The notes under the pieces were generated by a model. That model made no database searches. It worked only from the letters and a program-made list of their open reading frames with translations, and was not told the DNA's origin. 21,491 nucleotides of DNA, taken from NCBI GenBank assembly GCA_017445115.1, contig JAFSUU010000040.1:1-21491 (forward strand), given 5' to 3'. Origin of the DNA: Clostridia bacterium. GTDB taxonomy: Bacteria > Bacillota_A > Clostridia > Oscillospirales > CAG-272. Positions 1-5,889 of this stretch are shown here, in pieces. Made by a program: the position numbers and the translations under genes. Position 1 is the first letter of the stretch. Each line of letters starts with the position of its first letter.

Positions 1-270
1 GGATATTTGAGAGGAGCTGACCTTAGTACGAGAGGACCGGGTCGGACGCACCACCGGTGCATCTGTTGTACTGCCAAGTGCATAGCAGAGTAGCCGCGTG
101 CGGATGCGATAAACGCTGAAAGCATCTAAGCGTGAAACGTACCTCAAGATTAGATATCCCACAGCTTTAAGCTGGTAAGGTCACTTGAAGACTACGAGAT
201 TGATAGGTCGGAGGTGTAAGCGCAGTAATGCGTTCAGCTGACCGATACTAATAGACCGAGGGCTTGAACT
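1..270 (+). rRNA. 23S ribosomal RNA, 3' end (partial)
   Basis: The first 270 bases are the 3' end of a 23S rRNA gene, cut by the window edge. The sarcin-ricin loop signature AGTACGAGAGGACC is at about 26-39. The conserved domain VI end is also present, with GCATCTAAGCG near 122, then GCGTTCAGCTGACCGATACTAATA near 230-253 and GGGCTTGAAC at the end. The mature 3' end is estimated from the usual end of this conserved block and may be off by a few bases. No 5S gene follows. Confidence 0.96.
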
Positions 271-420
271 GCAGAATATATATCGTTCAGCAGTTTGGTT
301 TGCTTGTGTTACCATCTTCTTTCTTTTCGGTTCTTAATGGGCTTTCGTCATTATGTGTTTAAATTTTTCAGGGTTGACATCAACCTTAAGTTTTCGTTTC
401 ATTTTCATACCATCCTTAGA
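271..420 (+). other. rRNA 3' trailer without a 5S gene
   Basis: This AT- and pyrimidine-rich stretch lies between the 23S end and a terminator. I looked for 5S rRNA hallmarks (CCCATCCCGAACACGG-like helix/loop sequence) and for tRNA shapes and saw neither. The only structure is a small hairpin at 370-387 (GGTTG, loop ACAT, CAACC). It contains a TTGACA string, but no -10 box lies at 17 bases from it. It is probably rRNA precursor trailer that is removed during processing. Confidence 0.55.
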
Positions 421-453
421 AAACACCGGGAACAGTCGTTCCCGGTGTTTTTT
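421..453 (+). terminator. Intrinsic terminator of the rRNA operon
   Basis: A perfect 13-base-pair stem (421-433 with 438-450, AAACACCGGGAAC and its complement) has an AGTC tetraloop and runs into a T tract. This is a classical Rho-independent terminator. It closes the rRNA transcript before the separate promoter at 459. Confidence 0.93.
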
Positions 454-458
454 ACTTG

Positions 459-487
459 TTGACTGTTCCAAATATTTATGATATACT
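459..487 (+). promoter_or_regulatory. Sigma-A promoter for the small membrane protein
   Basis: TTGACT (459-464) and TATACT (482-487) are separated by 17 bases. The start codon at 515 follows after a purine-rich ribosome site (AAGGGGAAG, about 501-509). The promoter begins just after the rRNA terminator, so the gene is an independent unit. Confidence 0.85.
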
Positions 488-514
488 AACAATAAGTGCG
501 AAGGGGAAGAAAGT

Positions 515-835
515 ATGGAACTATTACTTGAATTTCTTGATGGTAATCCCGTATTAAAATACTTGTTTTCTGTTAAAGTGAGTAATAAAGTCCCTCTTAG
601 GGCAGCAAAGGTGATAAAGGCATTTTACTTATTTGTCGGTCTAATCGCTTTTATTGCTTTAATTATGGGTGCCATCCTATTTAGAGCTTATGAATCCGGA
701 AGTCGGATCCATACTGTTGGAGTAGTTCTTGGAGCTGTCGGAGGAGGGTATATTGTTATAACTCTCTTGATTCGTGGATTGGCTGCAATGTCAAAGTCTA
801 TCATCAATAATAAAAAAGAACAACGGCGTCTGTGA
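515..835 (+). CDS. Small two-helix membrane protein, unknown function
   Basis: This 106-residue protein starts at ATG 515. The start is set by a good promoter 28 bases upstream and a ribosome site about 6 bases upstream. It has two hydrophobic segments, about residues 37-56 (FYLFVGLIAFIALIMGAILF) and 67-88 (TVGVVLGAVGGGYIVITLLI). Between them is a short polar linker (RAYESGSR), and the tail is basic (KKEQRRL). A two-span protein with both ends on one side of the membrane is likely. I do not recognise the family. It is monocistronic: the rRNA terminator precedes it and its own terminator overlaps the stop codon. Base composition is richer in AT than the metabolic genes downstream, so it may be an accessory gene. 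That it is translated is well supported; its role is unknown. Confidence 0.75.
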   Translation: MELLLEFLDGNPVLKYLFSVKVSNKVPLRAAKVIKAFYLFVGLIAFIALIMGAILFRAYESGSRIHTVGVVLGAVGGGYIVITLLIRGLAAMSKSIINNKKEQRRL

Positions 836-856
836 GACGCCGATTTCTTTCTTTTT
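824..856 (+). terminator. Intrinsic terminator overlapping the stop codon
   Basis: An 8-base-pair stem (CGGCGTCT 824-831 with AGACGCCG 835-842, loop GTG) is followed by a T-rich run (TTTCTTTCTTTTT). The stop codon TGA at 833-835 lies in the loop, so the gene ends inside its own terminator. Confidence 0.88.
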
Positions 857-871
857 ATTGCTTAAAACCTA

Positions 872-899
872 TTGATTTTTATATCTTTTGTACTATAAT
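872..899 (+). promoter_or_regulatory. Promoter of the sugar-catabolism operon
   Basis: TTGATT (872-877) and TATAAT (894-899) are separated by 16 bases. The expected transcript start is near 906, about 80 bases before the preferred start codon at 989. I see no clear operator palindrome around it. Confidence 0.7.
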
Positions 900-988
900 A
901 TATACGGTGAAAATTGTCGGTAAATTATTCCGACAGACCTATATCAATTAATACTTTTACGGTCGGGTATCCGACGGAAAGGATCACT

Positions 989-1804
989 ATGGAAAACGTT
1001 CTTGAAATGTTCAGACTTGACGGAAAGGTCGCGCTCGTCACGGGCGGTGCGGGCTCTTACGGAAGGACCTTCAGCTACGGTCATCAGGCGGTCGTGGGAC
1101 TTCTTCAGGCGGGAGCTGACGTGTGGATAGCTTCCCGTACGCTCAAGAAAAATGAAGAATATGCGGCTATGCTGAAGGAGCAGGGGCTTAATAAAATACA
1201 CGTCGCTACTTTCGATCAGGGCGATGAGGCTTCGATCCTCGCTCTTCGCGACAAGATCATGGAGGAAAGCGGCAGATTCGATATACTCGTAAACAACTCC
1301 GTTTACCGCTGCAAAGAGCCCGAAGGCTGGTACGACGATCCCGCGTTCTTCAGAAAGAGCCTTGATATCAACGGTACAGGTCTTTTCCTTGTCACCCGTA
1401 CTTTCGGAAAGATCATGATAGAACAGGGCGAAGGCGGCAGCATTATCAATATCGGCTCGTATATGGGCGAGCTTTCCGCTGACGAGTATCTCTACAAAGA
1501 CCTCAATATCGACTGCTGGAGCGGCGCAGACTACTTCTACAACAAGGGCGGCATGCACAACATGACACGTCTTTTCGCGGGCTTCTTCGGACCGCACAAC
1601 ATCAGATGCAACTGCGTATCTCTCGGCGGTCTGTTCAACTACCAGGATCCGCTCTTCCTCGACAGATACTGCAAGAAGACCTTCCTCGGCAGAATGGCAA
1701 ACGAGACCGACCTCATGGGACTTATCGTGTACCTCGCGTCCGACGCTTCGAGATATATGACGGGCGCCGTGATCCCGCTTGACGGTGGATATTCCGCAAA
1801 ATGA
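989..1804 (+). CDS. Short-chain dehydrogenase/reductase (SDR)
   Basis: This is an NAD(P)-dependent oxidoreductase of the classical SDR family, 271 residues from ATG 989. I prefer this start to the in-frame TTG at 914. It has AAAGGA five bases upstream, and TTG 914 lies only a few bases after the likely transcript start with no ribosome site. The Rossmann motif TGGAGSYG is at residues 18-25, and NNS at 102-104 replaces the usual NNAG. The catalytic Ser is S157 (IGSYMG), and Y182 with K186 form YxxxK. The C-terminal cofactor/tetramer signature YMTGAVIPLDGGY is at 256-268. The segment between S157 and Y182 is longer than usual. It is the first gene of a four-gene operon, so it probably oxidises a sugar or sugar-acid hydroxyl. 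The substrate cannot be read from sequence. Confidence 0.9.
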   Translation: MENVLEMFRLDGKVALVTGGAGSYGRTFSYGHQAVVGLLQAGADVWIASRTLKKNEEYAAMLKEQGLNKIHVATFDQGDEASILALRDKIMEESGRFDILVNNSVYRCKEPEGWYDDPAFFRKSLDINGTGLFLVTRTFGKIMIEQGEGGSIINIGSYMGELSADEYLYKDLNIDCWSGADYFYNKGGMHNMTRLFAGFFGPHNIRCNCVSLGGLFNYQDPLFLDRYCKKTFLGRMANETDLMGLIVYLASDASRYMTGAVIPLDGGYSAK

Positions 1805-1823
1805 TCGGGAGGGTATAAATACA

Positions 1824-2603
1824 ATGGAAATGAGAAAGAGCCGCGTTCTGCGGCAGATGAGAAACGGAAAAGTCGCGACGTGCGTTAAACTCAACCTTTC
1901 CGACCTCAGAAACGTTGATATCGCCGCTATGAGCGGTTTTGACTGCGTCTGGACAGACATGGAGCACGTTCCGAACGATTTTCAGTTTATAGAAAACGCC
2001 GTTCGTGCTGCAAAGGTTTTCGACTGCGACACGCTGACGAGAGTGGCGCGCGGATGCTATTCAAATATGATAAGACCTCTCGAGGCTGATTCAACCGGCA
2101 TCATGGTGCCTCACCTTATGAGCCTTGAAGACGCGAAAAGAGTAGTTTACTACACGAAATTCGCTCCCGTGGGCCGCCGCCCGATAGACGGCGGGAACGC
2201 CGACGGCGCTTACTGCCTCGTCGACGAGCAGGAGTACATAAAGACCGCGAACGAAGAGAGATTCGTAGTCGTTCAGATCGAGGATCCGGAACCGATGGCT
2301 GAGCTCGAAGAGATCTGCGCTCTGCCCGGGCTTGACATGATCTTCTTCGGCCCCGCGGATTTCAGCCAGGGCATCGGACACACCTACGATATGGGTTGCG
2401 CTGAGGTCGTCGAGGCGAAAAAGAGAGTTGCCGAGTGCGCGAGACGCCACGGCAAATTTGCCGGTACGACGGGCAGTCCCGCAAACTTCGATTCGCTCGT
2501 TGACATGGGCTACACCTTCATCAGCACGGGCGCCGACGTATGCGGACTTTCCGACTACTACGCTGACATCGTCTCCAAAGTTTCCGGAAAGAACATCAAG
2601 TGA
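1824..2603 (+). CDS. HpcH/HpaI family aldolase (2-keto-3-deoxy acid aldolase type)
   Basis: This is a class II pyruvate aldolase of the HpcH/HpaI family, 259 residues. Characterised members split 2-keto-3-deoxy sugar acids (deoxyglucarate, deoxyrhamnonate) or 4-hydroxy-2-ketoheptanedioate into pyruvate and an aldehyde. Visible landmarks are TDMEHVPND (residues 44-52, with the HpaI-type catalytic His at 48), GIMVPHL (92-98), VGRRPIDGG (116-124), the metal ligand Glu153 in QIEDPEP and the metal ligand Asp179 in FFGPADFS. The start ATG 1824 has GGGAGGG about 10 bases upstream. An in-frame TTG at 1779 lies inside the SDR gene and is rejected. It sits 19 bases after the SDR gene. With three oxidoreductases beside it, it probably does the last, carbon-cleaving step of the pathway. 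The exact substrate is unknown. Confidence 0.9.
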   Translation: MEMRKSRVLRQMRNGKVATCVKLNLSDLRNVDIAAMSGFDCVWTDMEHVPNDFQFIENAVRAAKVFDCDTLTRVARGCYSNMIRPLEADSTGIMVPHLMSLEDAKRVVYYTKFAPVGRRPIDGGNADGAYCLVDEQEYIKTANEERFVVVQIEDPEPMAELEEICALPGLDMIFFGPADFSQGIGHTYDMGCAEVVEAKKRVAECARRHGKFAGTTGSPANFDSLVDMGYTFISTGADVCGLSDYYADIVSKVSGKNIK

Positions 2604-2618
2604 CAAAGGAGAATTGCG

Positions 2619-3557
2619 ATGAAATACACTGACGCCGCAGGAAAGAAACTGTCTTCAATGTCGCTCGGCACCGTTCAGCTCGGAATGAATTACGGTATCG
2701 CCAACAACGCGGGACAGCCGGACGAGGAAAAGAGCTTTTCAATGCTCCGCGCCGCGCTTGATGCGGGCATCACGTCCCTTGACACCGCGAGAGCGTACGG
2801 AGAATCGGAAGACGTTCTCGGGAGATTTTTCAAGACCTGGAAGGGCGATATCCCTTACATAACGACAAAGGTCATAGACATTCAGGGCGAAACGGAAGCA
2901 GAGATCGAAAAGGCTACCGTCGAGTGCCTTGAGACGTCGCTTGAAAAACTCGGACTCAAGAGAGTCAACAACGTGCTGCTCCACAGATCACAGGATCTTG
3001 TTCTCAACGGCGACTGGGTTGCGAAGGCGATGGAGAAGCTCGTAAAGCTCGGATATACCGACACGGTAGGCGCTTCCGTCTACACGGGCGAAGAGCTTGA
3101 AAATATGTTCAAATACGACGTATACACGGCGACGCAGGTGCCTATGAGCATTTTCGATCAGCGTCTTATCGCCTCCGGAATGACGGACCGCCTCGCTGAC
3201 CGCGGAATAACGGTATTCGTGAGAAGCGTGTTCCTCCAGGGACTCTTCTTCCTCGATCCCGACAAGATAACCGACCCGATCCTTATCGAGCATGCGGCGC
3301 CTCGCATCAGACTTCTCCGCGAATGTGCGGAAAAAGAGGGAATGAGCATCGCCGAGCTTGCGATCTCGTTCATGAGAGACGTTCGCGGCGTAACGAGCCT
3401 TGTGCTCGGCGCGGACAACGCTGATCAGGTCAGGGCGAACGCCGCGTACTTTGAAGCGAAATCCGTCAGCGAAGAGACCTTCGCCACGATAAAGAAGGCG
3501 TTTTCCGACGTGAATATCCCCGAAATAATGAAAGTCCTTTCAAGACCGAAAAACTGA
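2619..3557 (+). CDS. Aldo/keto reductase
   Basis: This is an NADPH- or NADH-linked reductase of the aldo/keto reductase superfamily, 312 residues, predicted cytoplasmic. The catalytic tetrad is visible: Asp55 and Tyr60 in LDTARAYG, Lys84 in ITTK and His122 in LLHRS. The N-terminal LGTVQLGMNYGIAN and the C-terminal GVTSLVLGADNADQ region (cofactor 2'-phosphate/adenine side) fit the bacterial AKR subgroup that includes sugar-aldehyde and L-galactose-type dehydrogenases. AAAGGAG at 2605-2611 places the start at ATG 2619. It lies 15 bases after the aldolase. A likely role is reduction of the aldehyde made by the aldolase or oxidation of a sugar at C1; sequence alone does not decide. Confidence 0.92.
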   Translation: MKYTDAAGKKLSSMSLGTVQLGMNYGIANNAGQPDEEKSFSMLRAALDAGITSLDTARAYGESEDVLGRFFKTWKGDIPYITTKVIDIQGETEAEIEKATVECLETSLEKLGLKRVNNVLLHRSQDLVLNGDWVAKAMEKLVKLGYTDTVGASVYTGEELENMFKYDVYTATQVPMSIFDQRLIASGMTDRLADRGITVFVRSVFLQGLFFLDPDKITDPILIEHAAPRIRLLRECAEKEGMSIAELAISFMRDVRGVTSLVLGADNADQVRANAAYFEAKSVSEETFATIKKAFSDVNIPEIMKVLSRPKN

Positions 3558-3575
3558 TATATAAGGAGTAAAGAT

Positions 3576-4541
3576 ATGTTTCCGCTCGGCAATAAAGAAT
3601 TAAAGATCGGTATCCTCGGCATGACCGAGGGCAACGGACATCCGTTCTCATGGAGCGCGATGTTCAACGGATATGACAAAGAATACATGGATGAATACTG
3701 CAAGCCGCTTTTCCCGGTCATTCCGGCATATCTCGGCAAGCAGCCGGAAGAGACTTTCGGCATTGAGGGCGCGCATATAACGCACATCTGCTGCACAGGT
3801 TACGCGGAGCGTGACATGGCGGAGAAGATGGCGAAGGCGTCAAAGATCCCGAACGTGGTAGACGATCCGCTCGAGATGCTCGGAAAAGTTGACGCGGTGA
3901 TCTGCGCGACGGACGTCGGCGACGAGCACATCGAACGCTGCAAGCCGTTCCTCGACGCGGGGCTTCCGATGTTCATCGACAAGCCGCTCGTGAACAAAGA
4001 GGAAGACCTCCGCACGTTCGTCAAATGGAGAAACGAGGGCAAGATGTTCATCACCTCCTCGTCCATGAGATACAACAAAGAGATGATCCCGTTCTACAAG
4101 AGCCATTATGAGCTCGGCAAGCTTATGTATATCTGCCAGCCGATGCCGAAAAAGTTTGAAACCTACGGCATCCACGCGCTCGAAGCTATGTATCCTCTCC
4201 TCGGACCGGGCTTCGTTTCGGTTCAGAACACCGGCACTTACGAGCAGGCGATGGTACACATCAAGCACAAATCCGGCTGCTGCGTCGACATTCCTCAGGG
4301 TATCGGCATGGCGGGCTCCGGCGTGCTTATAATCGGCACTGCGGGCTCCCGTTACATTGAAGACGGCGACTCCTATTCCGCATTCAAAAAGCAGCTCGAC
4401 AACTTCGTTCACTGGCTCCGTACGGGTGAGGAACCGTTCCCGTTCTCGGAGACGATCGAACTTATGAAGATGGTCGTCGCCGGCATCCGCAGCCGCGAAG
4501 AGGGCGGCCGCGTCGTTATGCTCGACGAGATCAACGTGTAA
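3576..4541 (+). CDS. Gfo/Idh/MocA family oxidoreductase
   Basis: This is a 321-residue protein with an N-terminal Rossmann fold and the Gfo/Idh/MocA pattern. It begins KIGILGMTEGNGH at residues 10-22, with a less usual nucleotide loop than GxGxxG. The family hallmark EKP appears as FIDKPL (residues 133-138, Lys136). Beyond residue 140 lies the usual alpha/beta substrate domain. Family members oxidise or reduce sugars, inositols and related polyols with NAD(P). AAGGAG lies just upstream of ATG 3576, which is 18 bases after the aldo/keto reductase. It is the last gene of the operon, followed by a strong terminator. The loop between strand 1 and helix 1 is atypical (MTEGNGHPFSWSAMF), so cofactor binding deserves a check. 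Confidence 0.88.
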   Translation: MFPLGNKELKIGILGMTEGNGHPFSWSAMFNGYDKEYMDEYCKPLFPVIPAYLGKQPEETFGIEGAHITHICCTGYAERDMAEKMAKASKIPNVVDDPLEMLGKVDAVICATDVGDEHIERCKPFLDAGLPMFIDKPLVNKEEDLRTFVKWRNEGKMFITSSSMRYNKEMIPFYKSHYELGKLMYICQPMPKKFETYGIHALEAMYPLLGPGFVSVQNTGTYEQAMVHIKHKSGCCVDIPQGIGMAGSGVLIIGTAGSRYIEDGDSYSAFKKQLDNFVHWLRTGEEPFPFSETIELMKMVVAGIRSREEGGRVVMLDEINV

Positions 4542-4561
4542 TAAGAGTAAATTGTATTTTA

Positions 4562-4583
4562 CCGCTTTCTTGAAAGAAAGCGG
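4562..4583. repeat. Hairpin after the operon without a T tract
   Basis: A perfect 9-base-pair inverted repeat (CCGCTTTCT 4562-4570, AGAAAGCGG 4575-4583, loop TGAA) lies between the last operon gene and the terminator at 4603. It lacks a run of T, so it is more likely a 3'-end stabilising stem than a terminator. Confidence 0.55.
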
Positions 4584-4602
4584 CGCAAAGAACTTAAATC
4601 AG

Positions 4603-4642
4603 CCCGGCGGCGCGTCTTGCGCCGCCGGGTTTCGTTTTGTTT
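4603..4642 (+). terminator. Intrinsic terminator of the sugar-catabolism operon
   Basis: An 11-base-pair GC-only stem (CCCGGCGGCGC 4603-4613 with GCGCCGCCGGG 4619-4629, loop GTCTT) is followed by TTTCGTTTTGTTT. It is a strong terminator that separates the operon from the island to its right. Confidence 0.92.
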
Positions 4643-4685
4643 AGTTACTTCAAAGACATAGAAGAGCTGTCCCGCGCCTTACATC

Positions 4686-4714
4686 TTGACAAATCAACAG
4701 TAGTGTATTAAAAT
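4686..4714 (+). promoter_or_regulatory. Strong sigma-A promoter ahead of the toxin-remnant island
   Basis: TTGACA (4686-4691) and TAAAAT (4709-4714) have an ideal 17-base spacer. AGAGGA (4724-4729) and ATG 4740 follow. The promoter now drives only a 14-codon frame that ends at 4784, so it is probably the surviving front end of a gene later interrupted or rearranged. Confidence 0.78.
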
Positions 4715-4739
4715 AAAAATGACAGAGGATTACATACGA

Positions 4740-4784
4740 ATGGAATATCGTAAAACAATTTTCGCAGTTTTGCTGTATCACTAA
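4740..4784 (+). pseudogene. 14-codon stub, possible 5' remnant of a disrupted gene
   Basis: An ATG with a reasonable ribosome site and an ideal promoter opens a frame of 14 codons (MEYRKTIFAVLLYH) that stops at TAA 4782-4784. The composition, basic then hydrophobic, resembles the start of a signal peptide or membrane protein. The stop is in the same frame as the open stretch that continues at 4788-5081, so stub and remnant may once have been one gene. It could also be a small leader peptide. The evidence is thin. Confidence 0.35.
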
Positions 4785-4801
4785 AGGTTGAAAAATACCC
4801 G

Positions 4802-4826
4802 AAGACACAGAACCGTCCCCTGTCTT
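4802..4826 (+). repeat. 25-base palindrome-ended element, copy 1 (left bracket)
   Basis: The element has ends AAGACA and TGTCTT (inverted) around the core CAGAACCGTCCCC. A second full copy lies inverted at 5769-5793 (1 of 25 bases different) and a third lies in the same orientation at 21165-21189 (1 of 25 different). The sequence type resembles short palindromic repeats that I recall from Clostridia, some near IS200/Y1-like (RAYT) transposases; no such transposase is in this window. Here it is read as the start of the open frame 4788-5081. Confidence 0.85.
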
Positions 4827-5362
4827 ACTCCTGCTAATGTAGTTGGTGCTATAATCGGAGCAATAGGCGGAGCTGTAATCGGTACTGCGATAGCCAATTA
4901 TTTCAATTTGGGATGGCCATGGCGAGGCTTAGTCATTAGCTGCGTTTCTGTCGCATTAACTGTTGTTGGTTGGTTTTCAGGTCCTGCAGTTTACGCTGCT
5001 ATTCGCCCTATTGTTATTAAAGCAATAACCGCCTGTACTGTTGCATTCACAAAGCTCAAGAATGGATTCTTAATGCATTAGGTATTGCCCGAACATATAT
5101 CAATCAAGCATTACGTAATGTTAGCGTTAACACCGTTAATTTTACAAAAACTGTTCTTAATCATTTGAGCGACAAAAGTAGATATGTGCCAACAAGCACT
5201 TTAGTTAACTGCATAAAATATGGTTATGCTAGACCAGACCCACAAGGAACAAAAGCCATAATGTATACGATATATAATTTTTATCGCAACGGAAAGCCGT
5301 ATAAGCTCGAAGTGCTGTTTGACTGGGCAACGATGACAATAAGACATTTTAAATATGAATAA
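4827..5362 (+). pseudogene. C-terminal remnant of an Rhs/polymorphic-type toxin, frameshifted
   Basis: Two overlapping frames join into one protein tail. Frame A (4788-5081) reads a glycine-zipper, membrane-like segment (NVVGAIIGAIGGAVIG) followed by GWFSGPAVYAAIRPIV. That resembles the pre-toxin region found in many Clostridia Rhs proteins. Frame B is open from 5021 to 5362 and reads AQEWILNALGIARTYINQAL, then NHLSDKSRYVPTSTL, then the compact end KPYKLEVLFDWATMTIRHFKY. A single frameshift between 5021 and 5078 would fuse them. The N-terminal YD-repeat body is missing and the 25-base element sits where it should be, so the gene is truncated and broken. I cannot assign the toxin fold; it may be a small nuclease-like tip. 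The match to Rhs tails is from memory, not a search. Codon use is AT-rich, unlike the genes on either side. Confidence 0.6.
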
Positions 5363-5377
5363 TTGGAAGTGAATCGC

Positions 5378-5659
5378 ATGAATGTTAAGGAACAATTATT
5401 GTTATTATTGAGAATGTATGCGGATGGAAAATATGATACGGCATCTTTCTGTGATCAGTTTTGTGTGTTGTACTTTTTTGAAAATAATGGTAGAAGCTTA
5501 TTCTTTGGAGAGGAAAGAAGAGTGCTCGATGCTTTTGCGACTGTAGTTGAACGATATACAAATTTAGAAGAAGATTTACAAAAATATCCAGATGTTTATG
5601 TCGGTAATGACAAAGTGTCAGAAGCTTTTGAATTTGTAAAATCAGCATTTCGTTTGTAA
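5378..5659 (+). CDS. Small acidic protein, probable immunity protein
   Basis: This is an intact 93-residue frame from ATG 5378, with GGAAG about 8 bases upstream. The in-frame TTG at 5363 would lie on the ribosome site. It starts 16 bases after the toxin-remnant stop, the usual toxin-then-immunity order. The protein begins MNVKEQLLLLLRMYADGKYD and continues FCDQFCVLYFFENN; it ends KYPDVYVGNDKVSEAFEFVK. It is acidic, mainly helical in appearance and has no signal peptide or membrane segment, so it is likely cytoplasmic. Size, acidity and position match small immunity proteins of polymorphic toxins, which bind and block the cognate toxin. This is inference from context; no catalytic motif is expected. 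The upstream toxin is broken, so it may now be an orphan immunity gene. Confidence 0.65.
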   Translation: MNVKEQLLLLLRMYADGKYDTASFCDQFCVLYFFENNGRSLFFGEERRVLDAFATVVERYTNLEEDLQKYPDVYVGNDKVSEAFEFVKSAFRL

Positions 5660-5690
5660 AGACAGAAGTTGGCTCTGGTCGTGACGAGCG

Positions 5691-5793
5691 AAGACAGGGG
5701 ACGGTAAGACAGTAAGACAGGGGACGGCGGACGATTCTAAGACAGGGTAAGACAGGGGACGGTTCTATAAGACAGGGGACGGTTCTATGTCTT
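5691..5793 (-). repeat. Cluster of truncated and full 25-base elements (right bracket)
   Basis: Head-to-tail units begin AAGACAGGGGACGG: 5691-5704, a stub 5706-5712, 5714-5727, a stub 5739-5747, 5749-5762 (continuing TTCTAT), and one full 25-base copy at 5769-5793. The full copy, read on the minus strand, matches the element at 4802-4826 with one difference. The array therefore forms an inverted partner to the left copy, and the toxin/immunity island lies between them. Units are of unequal length and spacing, so this is not a CRISPR or a simple tandem repeat. Confidence 0.85.
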
Positions 5794-5889
5794 GATGTTA
5801 AAAATCAAGGCACAGCCACCCGCTTATCCGGACAGTTTATATTTTTTCATAATATAACAAGTAATATATAATAAAAAGGAGCTGCAACA

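Noticed and set aside
374..379. TTGACA in the rRNA trailer as a promoter
   Set aside because: At 17 bases downstream there is TTTCAT, not a -10 box, and the string is part of a small hairpin.
914..988. TTG at 914 as the start of the SDR gene
   Set aside because: It lies about 8 bases after the expected transcript start with no ribosome site, and the extra 25 residues do not look like part of an SDR. ATG 989 has AAAGGA at the right distance.
944..1960. Long open frame on the minus strand opposite the SDR gene (338 codons)
   Set aside because: It is antisense to a gene with clear SDR motifs, has no ribosome site and its translation shows no recognisable domain. Long antisense frames are common in GC-biased codon use.
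4562..4583. The first hairpin after the operon as its terminator
   Set aside because: No T tract follows it; the GC-rich hairpin at 4603 with a T-rich tail is the terminator.
5691..5793. The repeat cluster as a CRISPR array
   Set aside because: Units vary in length, are nearly adjacent, and there are no spacers of constant size or cas genes.
5867..5872. TATAAT just before the surface-protein gene as its -10 box
   Set aside because: A transcript from it would begin at the ribosome site, and no -35 box stands at a suitable distance.
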